Source of the DNA: CAXMQZ01 sp963719055
Lineage (GTDB): Bacteria > Acidobacteriota > Thermoanaerobaculia > Multivoradales > JAHEKO01
NCBI GenBank assembly: GCA_963719055.1
Contig: CAVRAU010000014.1
Coordinates: 1 to 64,000 of the forward strand
DNA length: 64,000 nt
Reading direction: 5' to 3'
Below are positions 26,762 through 37,161 of the stretch, piece after piece. The notes beneath the pieces were generated by a model. The model searched no databases and had not been told where the DNA came from. It saw only the letters and a program-made list of their open reading frames with translations. The position numbers were made by a program, and so were the translations under genes. The number at the start of each line of letters is the position of its first letter. The stretch's first letter is position 1.

Positions 26762-28567
26762 CTACGCTGTTTCAGAAGGTCGGGTTTCAGTAGCGGCTGT
26801 AAACGATGCAGCGTCGAGCTCGGTGTCGATCCACTGCCGTACCGAGTTGATGAGGCAGATTCTGTCTGCGGATCTCAACTCGTGGAGCTCCAGGGTCTCT
26901 TCCTCGATCTTGCCCTGGTGCAGCAGCTCGGCACGGAATGTGCCCGCCAGCAGACCGCAGCCTAGCGGCGGAGTGATCCATCGCCTTTGCCGCAGGACCA
27001 CGACGTTGGCCAGGGTCGATTCCGTGATCTCGCCTTTGTCGTTCCACAGCAGGACATCGTCGTGCTCTGGAAAGCGCTCTCGGTGGGCTTGGTAGACCTG
27101 TCGATGGGTTGTCTTGTGGCAGAGAAAGGGGTCGTCACTGGCCACCGGCCCAGCGGCCACAGCGAGGCGCCAGGGCCCGGTATGTCGATCCAGAGACGCG
27201 GTTTCGACCCGAACGATGCCTTGATTGCTGACGAGCAGGCGGACGCGTTGGGGCTGGCGGGGCAGATCGCGGATCGCTCGATCGAGCGCTTCTGCGATCC
27301 GGGAGGGATCGTGAGGATAGTCGAAGTATGCCGCGGAATCCTCGAGCCGCTGCAGATGTCGCTCCAGCAAAGCGAATCCCTGTTCCGGATCCCAGAGAAT
27401 CGTCTCCAGAAGATCGAACTCTGGGGCTGGGGATCGCAAGACCAGGGCCTTGGTCAAGCACTCTCCCCACTCTTCCGAAGCGACGGAATCCCAGACGACA
27501 CCGCTGCCGGTGCCGTAGCTGGCGCGCTCTGCGACCGTGTCGACATCGACCGTACGGATCGCGACATTGAAGCGCGCCCGTCGTCCGGGACCGATCAGAC
27601 CGATGGCGCCGGTGTAGGCTCCCCGGGGTCCCTGCTCCAACTCTCGAATGATCTCCATGGATCGCACCTTGGGTGCGCCGGTCACCGACGCGCAGGGAAA
27701 CAGAGCGGCAAAGATGTTCTCGATGGAAGCCTGGGTACGGCCCTCCACGGTCGAGGTCAGCTGGAAGAGAGAGGGGTACTTCTCCAGGTGCCAGAGCTCC
27801 GAGACTTCGACGGTATCCGGGATGGCGATCCGGCCCAGGTCGTTGCGCACCATGTCGACGATCATGAGGTTCTCGGCCTGGTTCTTGGTCGAGGTCTGCA
27901 GCCAACGAGCCTGACGCGCGTCCTCCTCCCGGGTTCGGCCTCGCGGGGCGGTGCCCTTCATCGGCCGACTCCAGAGGCGCTCTCCCTCGAGCCGGAAGAA
28001 GAGCTCCGGCGAGGCCGAGCAAAGCACCCGATCGCCCGTGTCGACAAAGGCGCAGCAGCGAGACCTCTGACCTCGACACAGGGCGACGAAGAGGTCCCAG
28101 GGTTCGGTGGGGAAGCTCGACGTCAACCTCAGCGTGAAGTTGACCTGGTAGGCGTCTCCGCGCGCGATGTGGCGATGAATGGCATCGATTCCCTTTTTGT
28201 ACTCGGCGGAGTTCATCGAGGGTTGCCAGCTCGTTCCTGGAGTGTCTGTCGCACTGCCGGACAGTCTGTCGAGCGTTTGGGCATCGTCGAAGACACCGAA
28301 CCAGGCCAGGGGCAGGGAGCTGGAGGTTCGCGCCTGCAGCGCCGGGTCGAAGGCTGGCGCGGCCTCATAAGTGACGAATCCAGCCGCTATCCTGCCCGCC
28401 GCTGCCGCTGCCTCGGCTGCCCTCAGAGTGGGTCTCACCTCATCGAGCGTCGAGGCCTGCAGGATTTCGACCGGGGACTCGAGACTCAGCCAGGTAAGGG
28501 CGTCTGCGACTGGCGCTTGCAGGATGATCTTGGGACTCTTGACCCTCGCCACGATTCGCCTCGCCAT
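26762..28567 (-). CDS. pabB: Aminodeoxychorismate synthase PabB fused to lyase-type PabC domain
   Basis: 601 residues. Residues ~1-370 are a chorismate-binding PabB domain: RPMKGTAPRGR, NLMIVDMVRNDLGRI and FPCASVTGAPKVRSMEII are the substrate and magnesium-binding signatures. Residues ~380-600 are a class IV aminotransferase-fold PabC domain, with the PLP lysine probably in the CHKTTHRQVY segment and LWNDKGEITESTLANVVV near the end. Together they would convert chorismate to 4-amino-4-deoxychorismate and then release pyruvate to give p-aminobenzoate for folate. Such fusions are known in several phyla. The glutamine amidotransferase partner PabA is not in the window. Confidence 0.93.
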   Translation of the reverse strand: MARRIVARVKSPKIILQAPVADALTWLSLESPVEILQASTLDEVRPTLRAAEAAAAAGRIAAGFVTYEAAPAFDPALQARTSSSLPLAWFGVFDDAQTLDRLSGSATDTPGTSWQPSMNSAEYKKGIDAIHRHIARGDAYQVNFTLRLTSSFPTEPWDLFVALCRGQRSRCCAFVDTGDRVLCSASPELFFRLEGERLWSRPMKGTAPRGRTREEDARQARWLQTSTKNQAENLMIVDMVRNDLGRIAIPDTVEVSELWHLEKYPSLFQLTSTVEGRTQASIENIFAALFPCASVTGAPKVRSMEIIRELEQGPRGAYTGAIGLIGPGRRARFNVAIRTVDVDTVAERASYGTGSGVVWDSVASEEWGECLTKALVLRSPAPEFDLLETILWDPEQGFALLERHLQRLEDSAAYFDYPHDPSRIAEALDRAIRDLPRQPQRVRLLVSNQGIVRVETASLDRHTGPWRLAVAAGPVASDDPFLCHKTTHRQVYQAHRERFPEHDDVLLWNDKGEITESTLANVVVLRQRRWITPPLGCGLLAGTFRAELLHQGKIEEETLELHELRSADRICLINSVRQWIDTELDAASFTAATETRPSETA

Positions 28568-28613
28568 CCGTTGCTTGGGTTAGACTCGGTGCGGTCCAAG
28601 GGGGCCGCGACAC

Positions 28614-29177
28614 ATGCCGAGGATCACGAAAGTCTACACGCGAACCGGAGATGATGGGACCACTGGGCTCGGTGGTGGGCAGCGAGTGAGCAAGGATTCG
28701 GCTCGTCTCCATGCCTACGGCACGGTCGATGAGCTGAACGCCGTCATCGGGGTCGCCCTGAGTGCGGATCTCGAACCCCGCATCGCCGACGAGCTGACTC
28801 GCATTCAGAACGAGCTGTTTCATCTGGGCTCGGATCTGTGCGTTCTCGAGGAGGACAAGGCGGCGATGCCGGTGCCTTCCATCGAGGAGCGACATGTGCT
28901 GGAGTTGGAGGCGGTCATGGACGAGCTTTCGACCGCGGTCGAGCCGCTGGAGAACTTCGTCTTGCCGGGGGGGACCGTTGGCGCTGCACAATTGCATGTG
29001 GCACGCACTGTTTGCCGGCGAGCCGAGAGATATCTGGTCACTCTCGCAGCCAATGAACCGGTGGGTACCTTCACGGTCCGCTATCTCAACCGGCTTTCCG
29101 ACGCACTCTTTGTCATGGCGCGTTACGAGAACGCCAAGAAGGGTGTGGCGGATGTGCTCTGGGACAGTCGGGCCTAG
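28614..29177 (+). CDS. Cob(I)alamin adenosyltransferase, PduO type
   Basis: 187 residues. The N-terminal ATP-binding signature VYTRTGDDGTTGLGGGQRVS and the GTVDELNAVIGVAL helix identify the PduO/MMAB family, which transfers the adenosyl group of ATP to cobalamin to make coenzyme B12. Later blocks (FVLPGGTVGAAQLHVARTVC, RYLNRLSDALFVMARY) complete the trimeric helical bundle. Length is typical. It is divergent from pabBC with 46 bases between starts and converges on pilB, ending seven bases away. It implies that the organism uses adenosylcobalamin. Confidence 0.95.
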   Translation: MPRITKVYTRTGDDGTTGLGGGQRVSKDSARLHAYGTVDELNAVIGVALSADLEPRIADELTRIQNELFHLGSDLCVLEEDKAAMPVPSIEERHVLELEAVMDELSTAVEPLENFVLPGGTVGAAQLHVARTVCRRAERYLVTLAANEPVGTFTVRYLNRLSDALFVMARYENAKKGVADVLWDSRA

Positions 29178-29184
29178 AATCCGA

Positions 29185-30897
29185 CTAGGCGATGGTCTCG
29201 CGGATGACCTCTTCCATGGTGGTCATCCCTTCGCGAATCTTCTGCAGACCGCTTTCGCGCAGGCCGATCATGCCGTTCTGTAGCGATTGCTGACGGAGCT
29301 CGTTGGCACTGCCGCCGGACAGGATCAACTCGCGGATCTCTTCGTCCACATCCATGACTTCGAAGAGGGCTACTCGCCCTTTGAAGCCGGTGCCATTGCA
29401 GCGCTCGCAGCCCTTGCCTCGAAACAGCTTGATGGATTTGGCTTCCTGGGCCGGAAATCCCGCGTCGATCAGCGCCTGGTCCGGAACGTCGATCGGCTCC
29501 TTGCAGCTGGCGCAGATCCGCCGCACGAGACGCTGAGCGGCGATCAGATTGACCGAGCTGGCCACCAGAAACGGCTCGATACCCATGTTCATCAGACGAT
29601 TGATGGACGAAGGGGCGTCATTGGTGTGCAGGGTAGAGAGAACCAGATGGCCGGTGAGAGCGGCTTTGATGGCCACCTCGGCGGTCTCGAAGTCGCGAAT
29701 CTCGCCCACCAGAATGATGTTGGGATCCTGTCGGAGAAAGGAACGGAGCGCGGCCGCGAAGTTGAGACCGATCTGCTCTTTCATCTGCACCTGGTTGACA
29801 CCGACGAGGTTGAATTCGACCGGATCCTCGGCGGTCATGATGTTGGTTTCCGAGGTGTTGATCCGTTGCAGCGCGGAATACAGGGTATTGGTCTTTCCCG
29901 ATCCCGTGGGCCCGGTCACCAGCACCATGCCGAAGGGCTTCAGAATGGCTTGCTCGAAGGTGCGCAGAGACTCGACCTCGAAGCCCAGTCGGGTCATATC
30001 CAGCATCAGATTGTCTTTGTCGAGGAGCCGCAGCACGATCTTCTCGCCAAAGATGGTCGGCAGCACCGAGACTCGGAAATCGAGATCCTTGACCTGGCCG
30101 CCGACCCGCGTCTTGATTTTGATGCGGCCGTCCTGAGGCAGTCTCTTCTCGGCGATGTCGAGCTTCGACATGATCTTGAGGCGGCTGGTGATGGCCTCCT
30201 TCAAACGCAGGGGCGGGCGCATCATCTCGTAGAGCAGGCCATCCACTCGGTAACGGACCCGGAACTCCTTCTCATAGGGTTCGATATGGATGTCGGAGGC
30301 GCCCTTCTTGATGGCGTCGGTCATGATGATGTTGACCAACCGCACGACCGGTGCTTCTTCGGACTCGGCCTCGAGAGCCTCGAGATCCAGGTCCTCCTCC
30401 TCTTCGAGAACCTCCAGGTCGGCATCTTCCGTGTCCGTCAGGTCCTCCATGACCTTCTTGAGCTCGATGGAGTGAGTGCTGCCGTAGTATTGGTCGATCG
30501 AGGCGCGCAGCGAGGAATCGGAGGCCACCACAGGCTCGACGTTGTAGCCGGTCATGAACTTGACGTCGTCCATGGCGAAGACATTGGTGGGGTCCACCAT
30601 GGCGATGGTCAGCTTGGCGCCGGCCTTGGAGACCGGCAGGATGGTGTACTTGCGAGCCACCTCCGGCGGGATGATGCTGATGATCGACTCGTCGACCTCG
30701 ACTTCGCCGAGGTTGATGGCCGGGACGCCGTAGCGCTGGGAGAGAAACTCCACCAGGTCATCGTCGTCGATGAATCCCATCTTGACCAGATGGGTCCCGA
30801 CACGACCTCCCTCAGCCTGTTGCGCGGAGAGCGCTTCTTCCAGCTGATCGGGGGTGATCTTGCCTGATTTGACCAACAACTCGCCGAGGCGTGTCAC
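29185..30897 (-). CDS. pilB: Type IV pilus/type II secretion ATPase, PilB/GspE family
   Basis: 570 residues. An N-terminal GspE/MshEN domain (LGELLVKSGKITPDQLEEAL, repeated once more before residue 150) is followed by an acidic linker (EVLEEEEDLDLEALEAESEE). The ATPase core has DIHIEPYEKEFRVRYRVDG, Walker A GPTGSGKT, Asp box, Walker B VGEIRD and His box LSTLHTNDAPSS. A tetracysteine zinc site is formed by CASC and CERC. These hexameric ATPases drive pilin polymerisation. MshEN domains can bind cyclic di-GMP, suggesting control by that messenger. No other pilus genes are adjacent, so the gene stands alone here. Confidence 0.96.
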   Translation of the reverse strand: MTRLGELLVKSGKITPDQLEEALSAQQAEGGRVGTHLVKMGFIDDDDLVEFLSQRYGVPAINLGEVEVDESIISIIPPEVARKYTILPVSKAGAKLTIAMVDPTNVFAMDDVKFMTGYNVEPVVASDSSLRASIDQYYGSTHSIELKKVMEDLTDTEDADLEVLEEEEDLDLEALEAESEEAPVVRLVNIIMTDAIKKGASDIHIEPYEKEFRVRYRVDGLLYEMMRPPLRLKEAITSRLKIMSKLDIAEKRLPQDGRIKIKTRVGGQVKDLDFRVSVLPTIFGEKIVLRLLDKDNLMLDMTRLGFEVESLRTFEQAILKPFGMVLVTGPTGSGKTNTLYSALQRINTSETNIMTAEDPVEFNLVGVNQVQMKEQIGLNFAAALRSFLRQDPNIILVGEIRDFETAEVAIKAALTGHLVLSTLHTNDAPSSINRLMNMGIEPFLVASSVNLIAAQRLVRRICASCKEPIDVPDQALIDAGFPAQEAKSIKLFRGKGCERCNGTGFKGRVALFEVMDVDEEIRELILSGGSANELRQQSLQNGMIGLRESGLQKIREGMTTMEEVIRETIA

Positions 30898-30996
30898 TCA
30901 TCTACTCCTTGCACGATTACTTGCACCTTGATCAACCTGCGGCGCCCCTATGACCGACTCACGGTGCGAGAGTGTAGCAACCTGCTGGAAAAAGGG

Positions 30997-32100
30997 TCAA
31001 TGCAGTACGAGACACCCAGATTCCCCTTCCTCGACGGGCCCGATGCCTGGCAGTGGACGGTCGGCGAGGATTCGCTGGGCTCGGTCGGCGATCTCGGCCG
31101 GCGAGATCTCCTCCAGACAGGGCATGATCCGACCGTAGCGCTTGTGGCAGAAACTACACGGCAACTGGCGCCAAATGGCGGTTTGGGGAGCGCCGTAGGG
31201 TCCACAGGTCCTGGGATCCGTGGGTCCCATGAGGCAGAGAACCGGCCGCTCCAGGGCGTGGGCCAGATGGATGGGTCCGGTGTCTCCGCCCAGCACCAGG
31301 CGGGATTGCCGCAGGAGATCCGTGAGCTGCGGGAGATCGGGAGCCGGCATGGCCTCGGCGGCACCCTGGCTGGCCTCGATCGCCCGCTGAGCGAGATTCT
31401 CTTCCCCGCGGGCAATCACGACTCCACAGCGGGCGCCAGTGGAGTGGTGGATCAGGTGGGCGACTTGCCCCCACTTCTCTGGTGGATAGCGCTTGTTGTC
31501 CCACCCGGCTCCCGGATGGATCAGCACCGGGGATTCGGCCGGACTCCTCGATCGGATCTCGTCGGTCGGGTTGGTGGGTAGGCGCCGGCCGCCGAATTCG
31601 GCGGGTTCACGCGGCAGATCGAGGGCGTCGAGTACCGCCAGCATCTTGTCGACACTGTGGCGAGACCTGGGCCGCACGGTCTCGGAAATCCAGACGACGC
31701 TCGAAGGTTCCCGACGATAGCCCTTTTCGACGCCGATCCGACGGTCTGCCAGGGTCAACGCGGCGAGGACACCGGCCTTGTGGTTGCCCATCAGATCCAG
31801 GACCACCTCCGGAGCGAATCGATCGAGGCTGCGGAAGAAATCTCTGAGCTCTCGCAGCGTCCGCCTGGCGAAGGGGTGCTGACGCCAGGCTCGCAACCGC
31901 ACCGGAATCACCTGATCCAGATCCGGGTGTCCCGCGAGCAAGGGGGAAAAGGCCTCTTCGACGAGCCAGGCGATCCGCGCTCGCGGCCCATGACGGCGCA
32001 GAGCTCTGAGGACAGGTAGGGCCTGCACCACATCCCCCAGGGAGCTGGTACGCACGATGAGGATTCTGGCTGTGCCCAGCGGCGGGATCTTCTTTTTCAA
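30997..32100 (-). CDS. Glycosyltransferase family 9 (heptosyltransferase-like)
   Basis: 367 residues. GT-B architecture: N-terminal RILIVRTSSLGDVVQALPVL is the hallmark of LPS heptosyltransferases, and the C-terminal half carries VLIHPGAGWDNKRYPPEKW and LVLGGDTGPIHLAHAL, which bind the ADP-heptose donor. Likely adds heptose to the LPS inner core. Its start overlaps the stop of rfaE2 as ATGA, and the two upstream genes make the ADP-heptose donor, so the operon is functionally coherent. Whether it is the first (WaaC) or second (WaaF) transferase cannot be told from sequence alone. Confidence 0.9.
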   Translation of the reverse strand: MKKKIPPLGTARILIVRTSSLGDVVQALPVLRALRRHGPRARIAWLVEEAFSPLLAGHPDLDQVIPVRLRAWRQHPFARRTLRELRDFFRSLDRFAPEVVLDLMGNHKAGVLAALTLADRRIGVEKGYRREPSSVVWISETVRPRSRHSVDKMLAVLDALDLPREPAEFGGRRLPTNPTDEIRSRSPAESPVLIHPGAGWDNKRYPPEKWGQVAHLIHHSTGARCGVVIARGEENLAQRAIEASQGAAEAMPAPDLPQLTDLLRQSRLVLGGDTGPIHLAHALERPVLCLMGPTDPRTCGPYGAPQTAIWRQLPCSFCHKRYGRIMPCLEEISPAEIADRAQRILADRPLPGIGPVEEGESGCLVLH

Positions 32101-32576
32101 TCGGGCAGGTTCCTGACCCGGGCGATCAGGTCGGTGGTGGAGTGATCCTTGGGATCCCCGACCAATGCCGTGGCACCCCCATAGGCGCGCACGACCTCGT
32201 ACTCCGGAACGCCCTCGGGCGAGCCGTAGTCGGGACCCTTGCAGTGGACCTGCGGCTGCAGCACGGCGAGCAGGGGTGCCGGGGAATCCCCACCGAAGAT
32301 CACCACGAAATCGACGGGGGCGAGCGCTGCCACGAGCTCGGCCCGTTCTGCAGCGGGCATGATGGGTCTGCCCGGCCCTTTGAGCCGGCGCACGGAGGCG
32401 TCGTCGTTGAGACCCACCACGAGGATATCCCCCTCTCGTCTGGCTCCTTCGAGATAGCGCAGATGCCCGACATGCAGCATGTCGAAGTGTCCGTTGGCAA
32501 AGGCGATGCGGTCGCCTCGAGCCTTGAGCTCCGCGACTCGACCCATCAGCTCCTCCTGGCTCAATACTCTGCCCAT
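32097..32576 (-). CDS. rfaE2: D-glycero-beta-D-manno-heptose 1-phosphate adenylyltransferase
   Basis: 159 residues from ATG 32576, which lies inside the end of rfaE1 (16-base overlap). IAFANGHFDMLHVGHLRYLE is the nucleotidyltransferase HxGH motif region; GDILVVGLNDDASVRRLKG and FGGDSPAPLLAVLQPQVHCK complete the fold. The enzyme makes ADP-heptose from heptose 1-phosphate and ATP. It corresponds to the C-terminal domain of E. coli HldE; here the kinase and transferase are separate genes, as in many non-enteric bacteria. Confidence 0.93.
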   Translation of the reverse strand: MGRVLSQEELMGRVAELKARGDRIAFANGHFDMLHVGHLRYLEGARREGDILVVGLNDDASVRRLKGPGRPIMPAAERAELVAALAPVDFVVIFGGDSPAPLLAVLQPQVHCKGPDYGSPEGVPEYEVVRAYGGATALVGDPKDHSTTDLIARVRNLPD

Positions 32577-33610
32577 TGGATATCGGCGAGCGGTCGTGGG
32601 TCGGAGGTGATCGCCATCTCCAATTCGCGGCGAGACAGGGTCGCCGTGCCCCGTTTCATGACCACGATGCCGCCGGCGAAGTTGGCCATCAGGGCGGCCT
32701 CGAGGGGCGTCGCACCGGCCGCCAGAGCCAGCGCGAAGGTGCCGATGACGGTGTCGCCGGCACCGGTCACGTCGGCGACCTGGTCTGTGCCATGAACAGG
32801 AATCTGCATCATGCCGTGGTCGTCGAACAGGCACATACCAAAGCTGCCACGGGTGATCAGTAGGAATTTCGCTCCCAGAAGCTCGAGCAGTCGAGTCCCC
32901 GCGGCGATCAGTTGTCCCTGATTCTCGGAGATCGAGCCATGGAGGAGTGCTTCCGCTTCCTCCTCGTTCGGTGTGGCGCCGTCGAGACCGGCGAACTCGG
33001 ACAGGCGATATCGACTGTCACAGAGGATGACTCCTTCCTCGCCGAGGGTCTGTCGCACGGGTTTCACCAGAGATGGGAGAACCGCTCCGTACCCGTAGTC
33101 ACTCAAGACCGCCACCTTGGCTCTACCCTGCCACTGGCGCAGCTGTTCGTTCAGCGCTGCCGTCTCCGATGCGGACAGATCCTGCTTCTCCTCGATGTCG
33201 AAGCGCACGATCTGTTGCTTGATCGAGTGGTGCCCGCCACCGAGGATGCGTGTCTTGGTGGGGGTCCGATACCCCTTGCGGATCAGGATGCCATCGATGG
33301 GGATACCAGCCTCTTGCATCACGGCAACGAGTTTCTGGCCGCTCTCATCATCTCCGACGACCCCCAGGGGTAGCGGCCGCCCGCCGAGGGCGGCGACATT
33401 GGCCACCGCGTTGGCGCCGCCGCCAGGGCTCAGCGACTCGCCTTCATAGCTGAGAATCAGCACTGGAGCCTCCCGACTGATCCTCTTGGGACGACCCGAG
33501 ACAAACCGGTCGGCGACCAGATCGACCGGCATCAGAATGGGCTGATCTCTCATGGCCCACGACAGCTCCAGGAGCCTGTCGGTGGTTGGTGGAGTTCGGG
33601 AATCGCTCAT
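32561..33610 (-). CDS. rfaE1: D-glycero-beta-D-manno-heptose-7-phosphate kinase
   Basis: About 349 residues from ATG 33610 (MSDSRTPPTTDRLLELSW), chosen because the upstream extension is basic and non-conserved. PfkB/ribokinase fold: VADRFVSGRPKRISREAPVL near the start, PGGGANAVANVAALGG for sugar binding, and VADVTGAGDTVIGTFALAL with the catalytic Asp in GAGD. Phosphorylates heptose 7-phosphate at C1 for LPS core synthesis, feeding rfaE2, with which it overlaps. Equivalent to the N-terminal half of HldE. Confidence 0.93.
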   Translation of the reverse strand: MSDSRTPPTTDRLLELSWAMRDQPILMPVDLVADRFVSGRPKRISREAPVLILSYEGESLSPGGGANAVANVAALGGRPLPLGVVGDDESGQKLVAVMQEAGIPIDGILIRKGYRTPTKTRILGGGHHSIKQQIVRFDIEEKQDLSASETAALNEQLRQWQGRAKVAVLSDYGYGAVLPSLVKPVRQTLGEEGVILCDSRYRLSEFAGLDGATPNEEEAEALLHGSISENQGQLIAAGTRLLELLGAKFLLITRGSFGMCLFDDHGMMQIPVHGTDQVADVTGAGDTVIGTFALALAAGATPLEAALMANFAGGIVVMKRGTATLSRRELEMAITSDPRPLADIQWAEY

Positions 33611-33668
33611 CTTCAGGCGCAGCTTAGCAGGAGAGCGCTGGCAGGCGTGACGAACTACCACGCAGCCG

Positions 33669-35832
33669 TCAATAGCCCTCGGGTAGCTCGATATCTAGGT
33701 TCTCGACCAGAAAGGCCCAGCGGTCCGCATACTCTTCGATGGTCTTGTCGGTGGGCTTGCCGGCGCCGTGCCCGGCCCGGGTCTCGATTCTGATCAAGAC
33801 AGGAGCATCTCCGGCCTGTGCGGCCTGCAGGGCTGCCGCGTACTTGAAGCTGTGGCCTGGAACCACCCGGTCGTCCGTGTCAGCTGTGGTCGCCATCACG
33901 GCCGGGTATATCGTCCCGGGCTCGATGTTGTGGTAGGGCGAGTAGGCATGCAGCGCCCTGAACTGATCGGGGTCGTCTGCCGAGCCGTAGTCCTCGACCC
34001 AGAATCGACCGGCCGTGAAGTGGTGAAATCGCAGCATGTCCATGACGCCCACGGCCGGGATGGCCGCGGCAAAAAGATCCGGGCGCTGATTGGTGACTGC
34101 ACCGACCAGGAGTCCGCCGTTGCTGCCGCCAAAGATGGCGAGCCTCTCCGGCCGGGTGATGCCTTCGGCCACCAGGAATTCGGCGGCAGCGATGAAATCA
34201 TCGAAGACATTCTGCTTTTGGAGCTTGGTGCCGGCCTCGTGCCACTCCTCACCGTATTCGCCACCGCCTCGCAGATTGGCCACGGCGTAGACCCCGCCCA
34301 TCTCCATCCAGGCCAATCGGGAGATGGAGAAGGCCGGTTTCTGGGAGATGTTGAACCCGCCGTAGCCGTAGAGCAGGGTCGGTCGGTTACCGTCTCGCTC
34401 GAGGTCTCGGCGATGCGAGAGGAACATCGGTACTCGGGTGCCGTCCTGCGAATCGAAGAAGACCTGTTCGACCATATAGGCTTCGGGGTCGAAGTCCACT
34501 TCGACCTGCTTGAAGATCGTGCTCTGCCCCGTCTCCACGTCGTAGCGGTAGAGGGTGGGGGGGATATTGAAACTGGAATAGCTGTAGAAGATCTCCGGGT
34601 CATCGGACCGGCCTTCAAACCCTGCGGCGCTACCGATACCCGGCATGGTGATGGACCGGATCTCCTTTCCCGCGAGATCGAACACTCTGCCCTCGAACCG
34701 GGCGTCCTGTAGATACTCCGCCACGAGATGTCCACCGACGAGACTGGCGTCCGTGAGCACGTTCTCGCTTTCGGGGACCACTTCCCGCCAGTGGGTCGCG
34801 GTGGGTTGGCTCAGATTGATGGCCACGACTCGATAGCGCGGGGCACTGTGGTTGGTCAGGAAGAAGAGCTCCCTGCCCTGGTTACCCAGCGGACTCCAGG
34901 CGTAGTCGTATCCCTCGATCAACAGGGCGGGTTGGGCCCCTGCCTGCTCGCGGTCCAGCAACGGCAACCTGCTGTTTGTGACCTCGATACCAGAGGATGA
35001 GAATCAGAAAGCGACCATCCTCGGTGACCGTTGGAGTGAAGTTCCATTCAGGAAAATCGGGTCGCTCGTAGATCAGCTCGTCTGCATCTTGACCGGTTCC
35101 GGGCCGGTGGTAGTAGACCTTTTGATTCGTCGACGACTCCTGGTGTTTGGCGCCTGCCGCGGGCTCAGGGTAGCGGCTGTAGTAGAAGCCGGATCCATCG
35201 GGCACCCACGCCAGCTGGGTGAATTTCAGCCATTCGAGCTCCTCGCCGAGGAGCTCGCGGGTCTCCAGATCCATGACTCGAGCCGTTCGCCAGTCGGTGC
35301 CGCCATCTTGAATGGTGTAGGCGAGGAACCGTCCATCCGGGCTCGGATAGTAGGCGGAGAGCGCCACGGTCGCGTCTGCCGCCCAGGTGTTGGGATCGAT
35401 GAGGAGCTCCGGAGCTGCATCAAGAGTCTCCTGTGTATATAGCAGGTACTGGTTCTGGAGACCGTCGTTGTACTTGTAGAAGTATCGGCCTCCTCTCTTG
35501 ACCGGGATGGTGTACTTTTCGTAGTCCCACAGCTGTTGCAGTCTGGCGGTGATCGCCGCACGCTCGGGAATATCTCGAAGGTAGTCGAAGGTGACCGCGT
35601 TCTGGGCGTCGACCCATTGGCGTACCTTGTCGCTCTCCCGGACATCCTCCTCCAGCCACCGATAGGGGTCGGCGACCTGGACACCATGGTAGGTGTCGAC
35701 CTGATCGACGGTGGCGGTGGCGGGGTAGGCGAGTGGGCCTCTGGTGGTGGAAGATTCCTTCGTACAGGCCAATAGCGAGAGTGTGGCCAGGAACGCGATG
35801 AGGCACTGCGACACGAAGGCTCGGTATTGCAT
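33669..35832 (-). CDS. Prolyl oligopeptidase family lipoprotein (S9A, frameshifted)
   Basis: Dropping one base near 34993 gives 720 residues. Start ATG 35832 precedes a lipoprotein signal (FLATLSLLACTKES). The N-terminal propeller opens with VADPYRWLEEDVRESDKV and continues through FLAYTIQDGGTDW. The hydrolase domain has the serine in FGGSNGGLLVG, the aspartate in DTDDRVVPGHS and the histidine in RAGHGAGKPT, so the full Ser-Asp-His triad is present. It would cleave short proline-containing peptides in the periplasm. The break falls in the propeller. Divergent from the MidA gene. Confidence 0.94.
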
Positions 35833-35892
35833 GGGCTCCCTCCTCGTGGATCCGTCTCCGATTTCGATGACCCTACGACCTATACTTCGGTC
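35833..35892. promoter_or_regulatory. Divergent promoter region between oligopeptidase and midA genes
   Basis: Sixty bases separate the two divergent starts. Toward midA, tatact at about 35881-35886 fits a -10 box only a few bases before the ATG at 35893, implying a very short or absent 5' leader. No convincing -35 box is visible. Confidence 0.3.
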
Positions 35893-36976
35893 ATGTCTAC
35901 CCCAGCCCAGCGCTTGCAGAAACGGATTGCGGATCGCGGCCGTATTCCATTCGCCGAGCTCATGGCGGAAGCTCTCTACGGCGAAGGCGGGTACTACGGA
36001 AGAGAAGAGATCCCGATTGGTACCAGCGGCGACTTCGTGACCGGTTCTTCGCTGTCGCCGCTGTTTGGACGGGCCACCGCCCAGCTGGTTCGTCGCCTGG
36101 ACGAAGTCCTGGGTAGGCCCGCCGATATCCTGGAGGTGGGGTACGGCAGCGGTCTTCACCTCCGCCACCTGCTGGCCGATCTGGGCACCGACTCGGATCG
36201 CCGGGTCATGGCCGTGGATCGGGTCGCCAGACCCCTGCCCGATGGAATCGAGGTCTTGGCGAACCTGACGGATCTGCCGACAGGCGCCCTGCAAGGTCTG
36301 ATCTTCTCCTACGAGCTTTTTGACGCCTTGCCTGTGCACCGCTTGATTGGCACTGCCCAAGGGGGGCTGGGGGAGATCTGGGTGGAACTGGGTCCGAAGG
36401 GAGAGTTCCGATACGCCGAGGGGGAGTTGTCCGATCCGGACTTGATGGAATGCCTGGGTCGCCGGAGACGCGGGGCTGGCCCCGGGCCAGATTGCCGATG
36501 TGACACCGGCATGGGGTCTTCTCTACAAGGAATTGGCAGGACTCATGGGACGGGGGCTCCTGGTGACCTGTGACTACGGTTTCGAGCGCCCCAAGCTCTT
36601 CGATGCGCGGGTGCGCCGACATGGCACGTTGGCCTGCTATCGCAGACAGCGAGTTCACCGAGACGCGCTCAGTTGGGTTGGCGAACAGGATCTGACCGCT
36701 CACGTCGATTTCACTACCCTTGCCGAAGCCGGTGAAGCGGTCGGTCTCGAGACGGTCGCCTTCACCCGTCAAGCGCGCTGGCTCTTGGCCTGCGGTCTCT
36801 TCGACCAGTTGCAGAATGCCGACCAGGCAAGCCGACTCCAGGCTATGGACCTGCTCGCCGCCGACGGTATGGGCGAGGAGATCCGGGTCCTGGTACAGAC
36901 GCGCGACCTCGATTCCGAGTCCGTTTTCGATTTGGCGGTGCTGGGGGCGACGGGCTCCGGCTGGCAATCGTCTTGA
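35893..36976 (+). CDS. MidA/NDUFAF7-type SAM-dependent methyltransferase (frameshifted)
   Basis: Dropping one base near 36460 gives 360 residues from ATG 35893. The N-terminal family block (IADRGRIPFAELMAEALYGE, GGYYGREEIPIGTSGDFVTG) and SAM-binding ILEVGYGSGLHLRHLLADLG identify the MidA group. Later: FSYELFDALPVHRL, ADVTPAWGLLYKELAG and LLVTCDYGFE. The mitochondrial homolog NDUFAF7 methylates an arginine of the NuoD-equivalent subunit and is needed for complex I assembly. Here the gene lies directly upstream of nuoA on the same strand, 185 bases away, which supports a conserved role in complex I maturation. Confidence 0.88.
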
Positions 36977-37161
36977 CAGGCCTGAGCGTGCTCGACACAA
37001 TAGCTGCCGCCAAGCAAGGAAGTTCTGCGAATCTCGACGGGTTTCGCTCTTTTCGTCACAGCGGTGGTATCGATCGACCCGACGGGGAATCCACCGGCGA
37101 TCCCGGCTGAAGCGAGCTTCCATGCTGTCCAGGGCAGACGAGACTTCGCGGAGACAGGCTC

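Noticed and set aside
26987..28654. Long open frame antisense to the pabBC fusion
   Set aside because: Composition is that of a high-GC shadow frame, and the sense strand has a complete conserved enzyme.
29287..30867. Long open frame antisense to pilB
   Set aside because: 526 codons but His/Gly/Asp-rich with no fold or family signature; it mirrors the pilB codon pattern in high-GC DNA.
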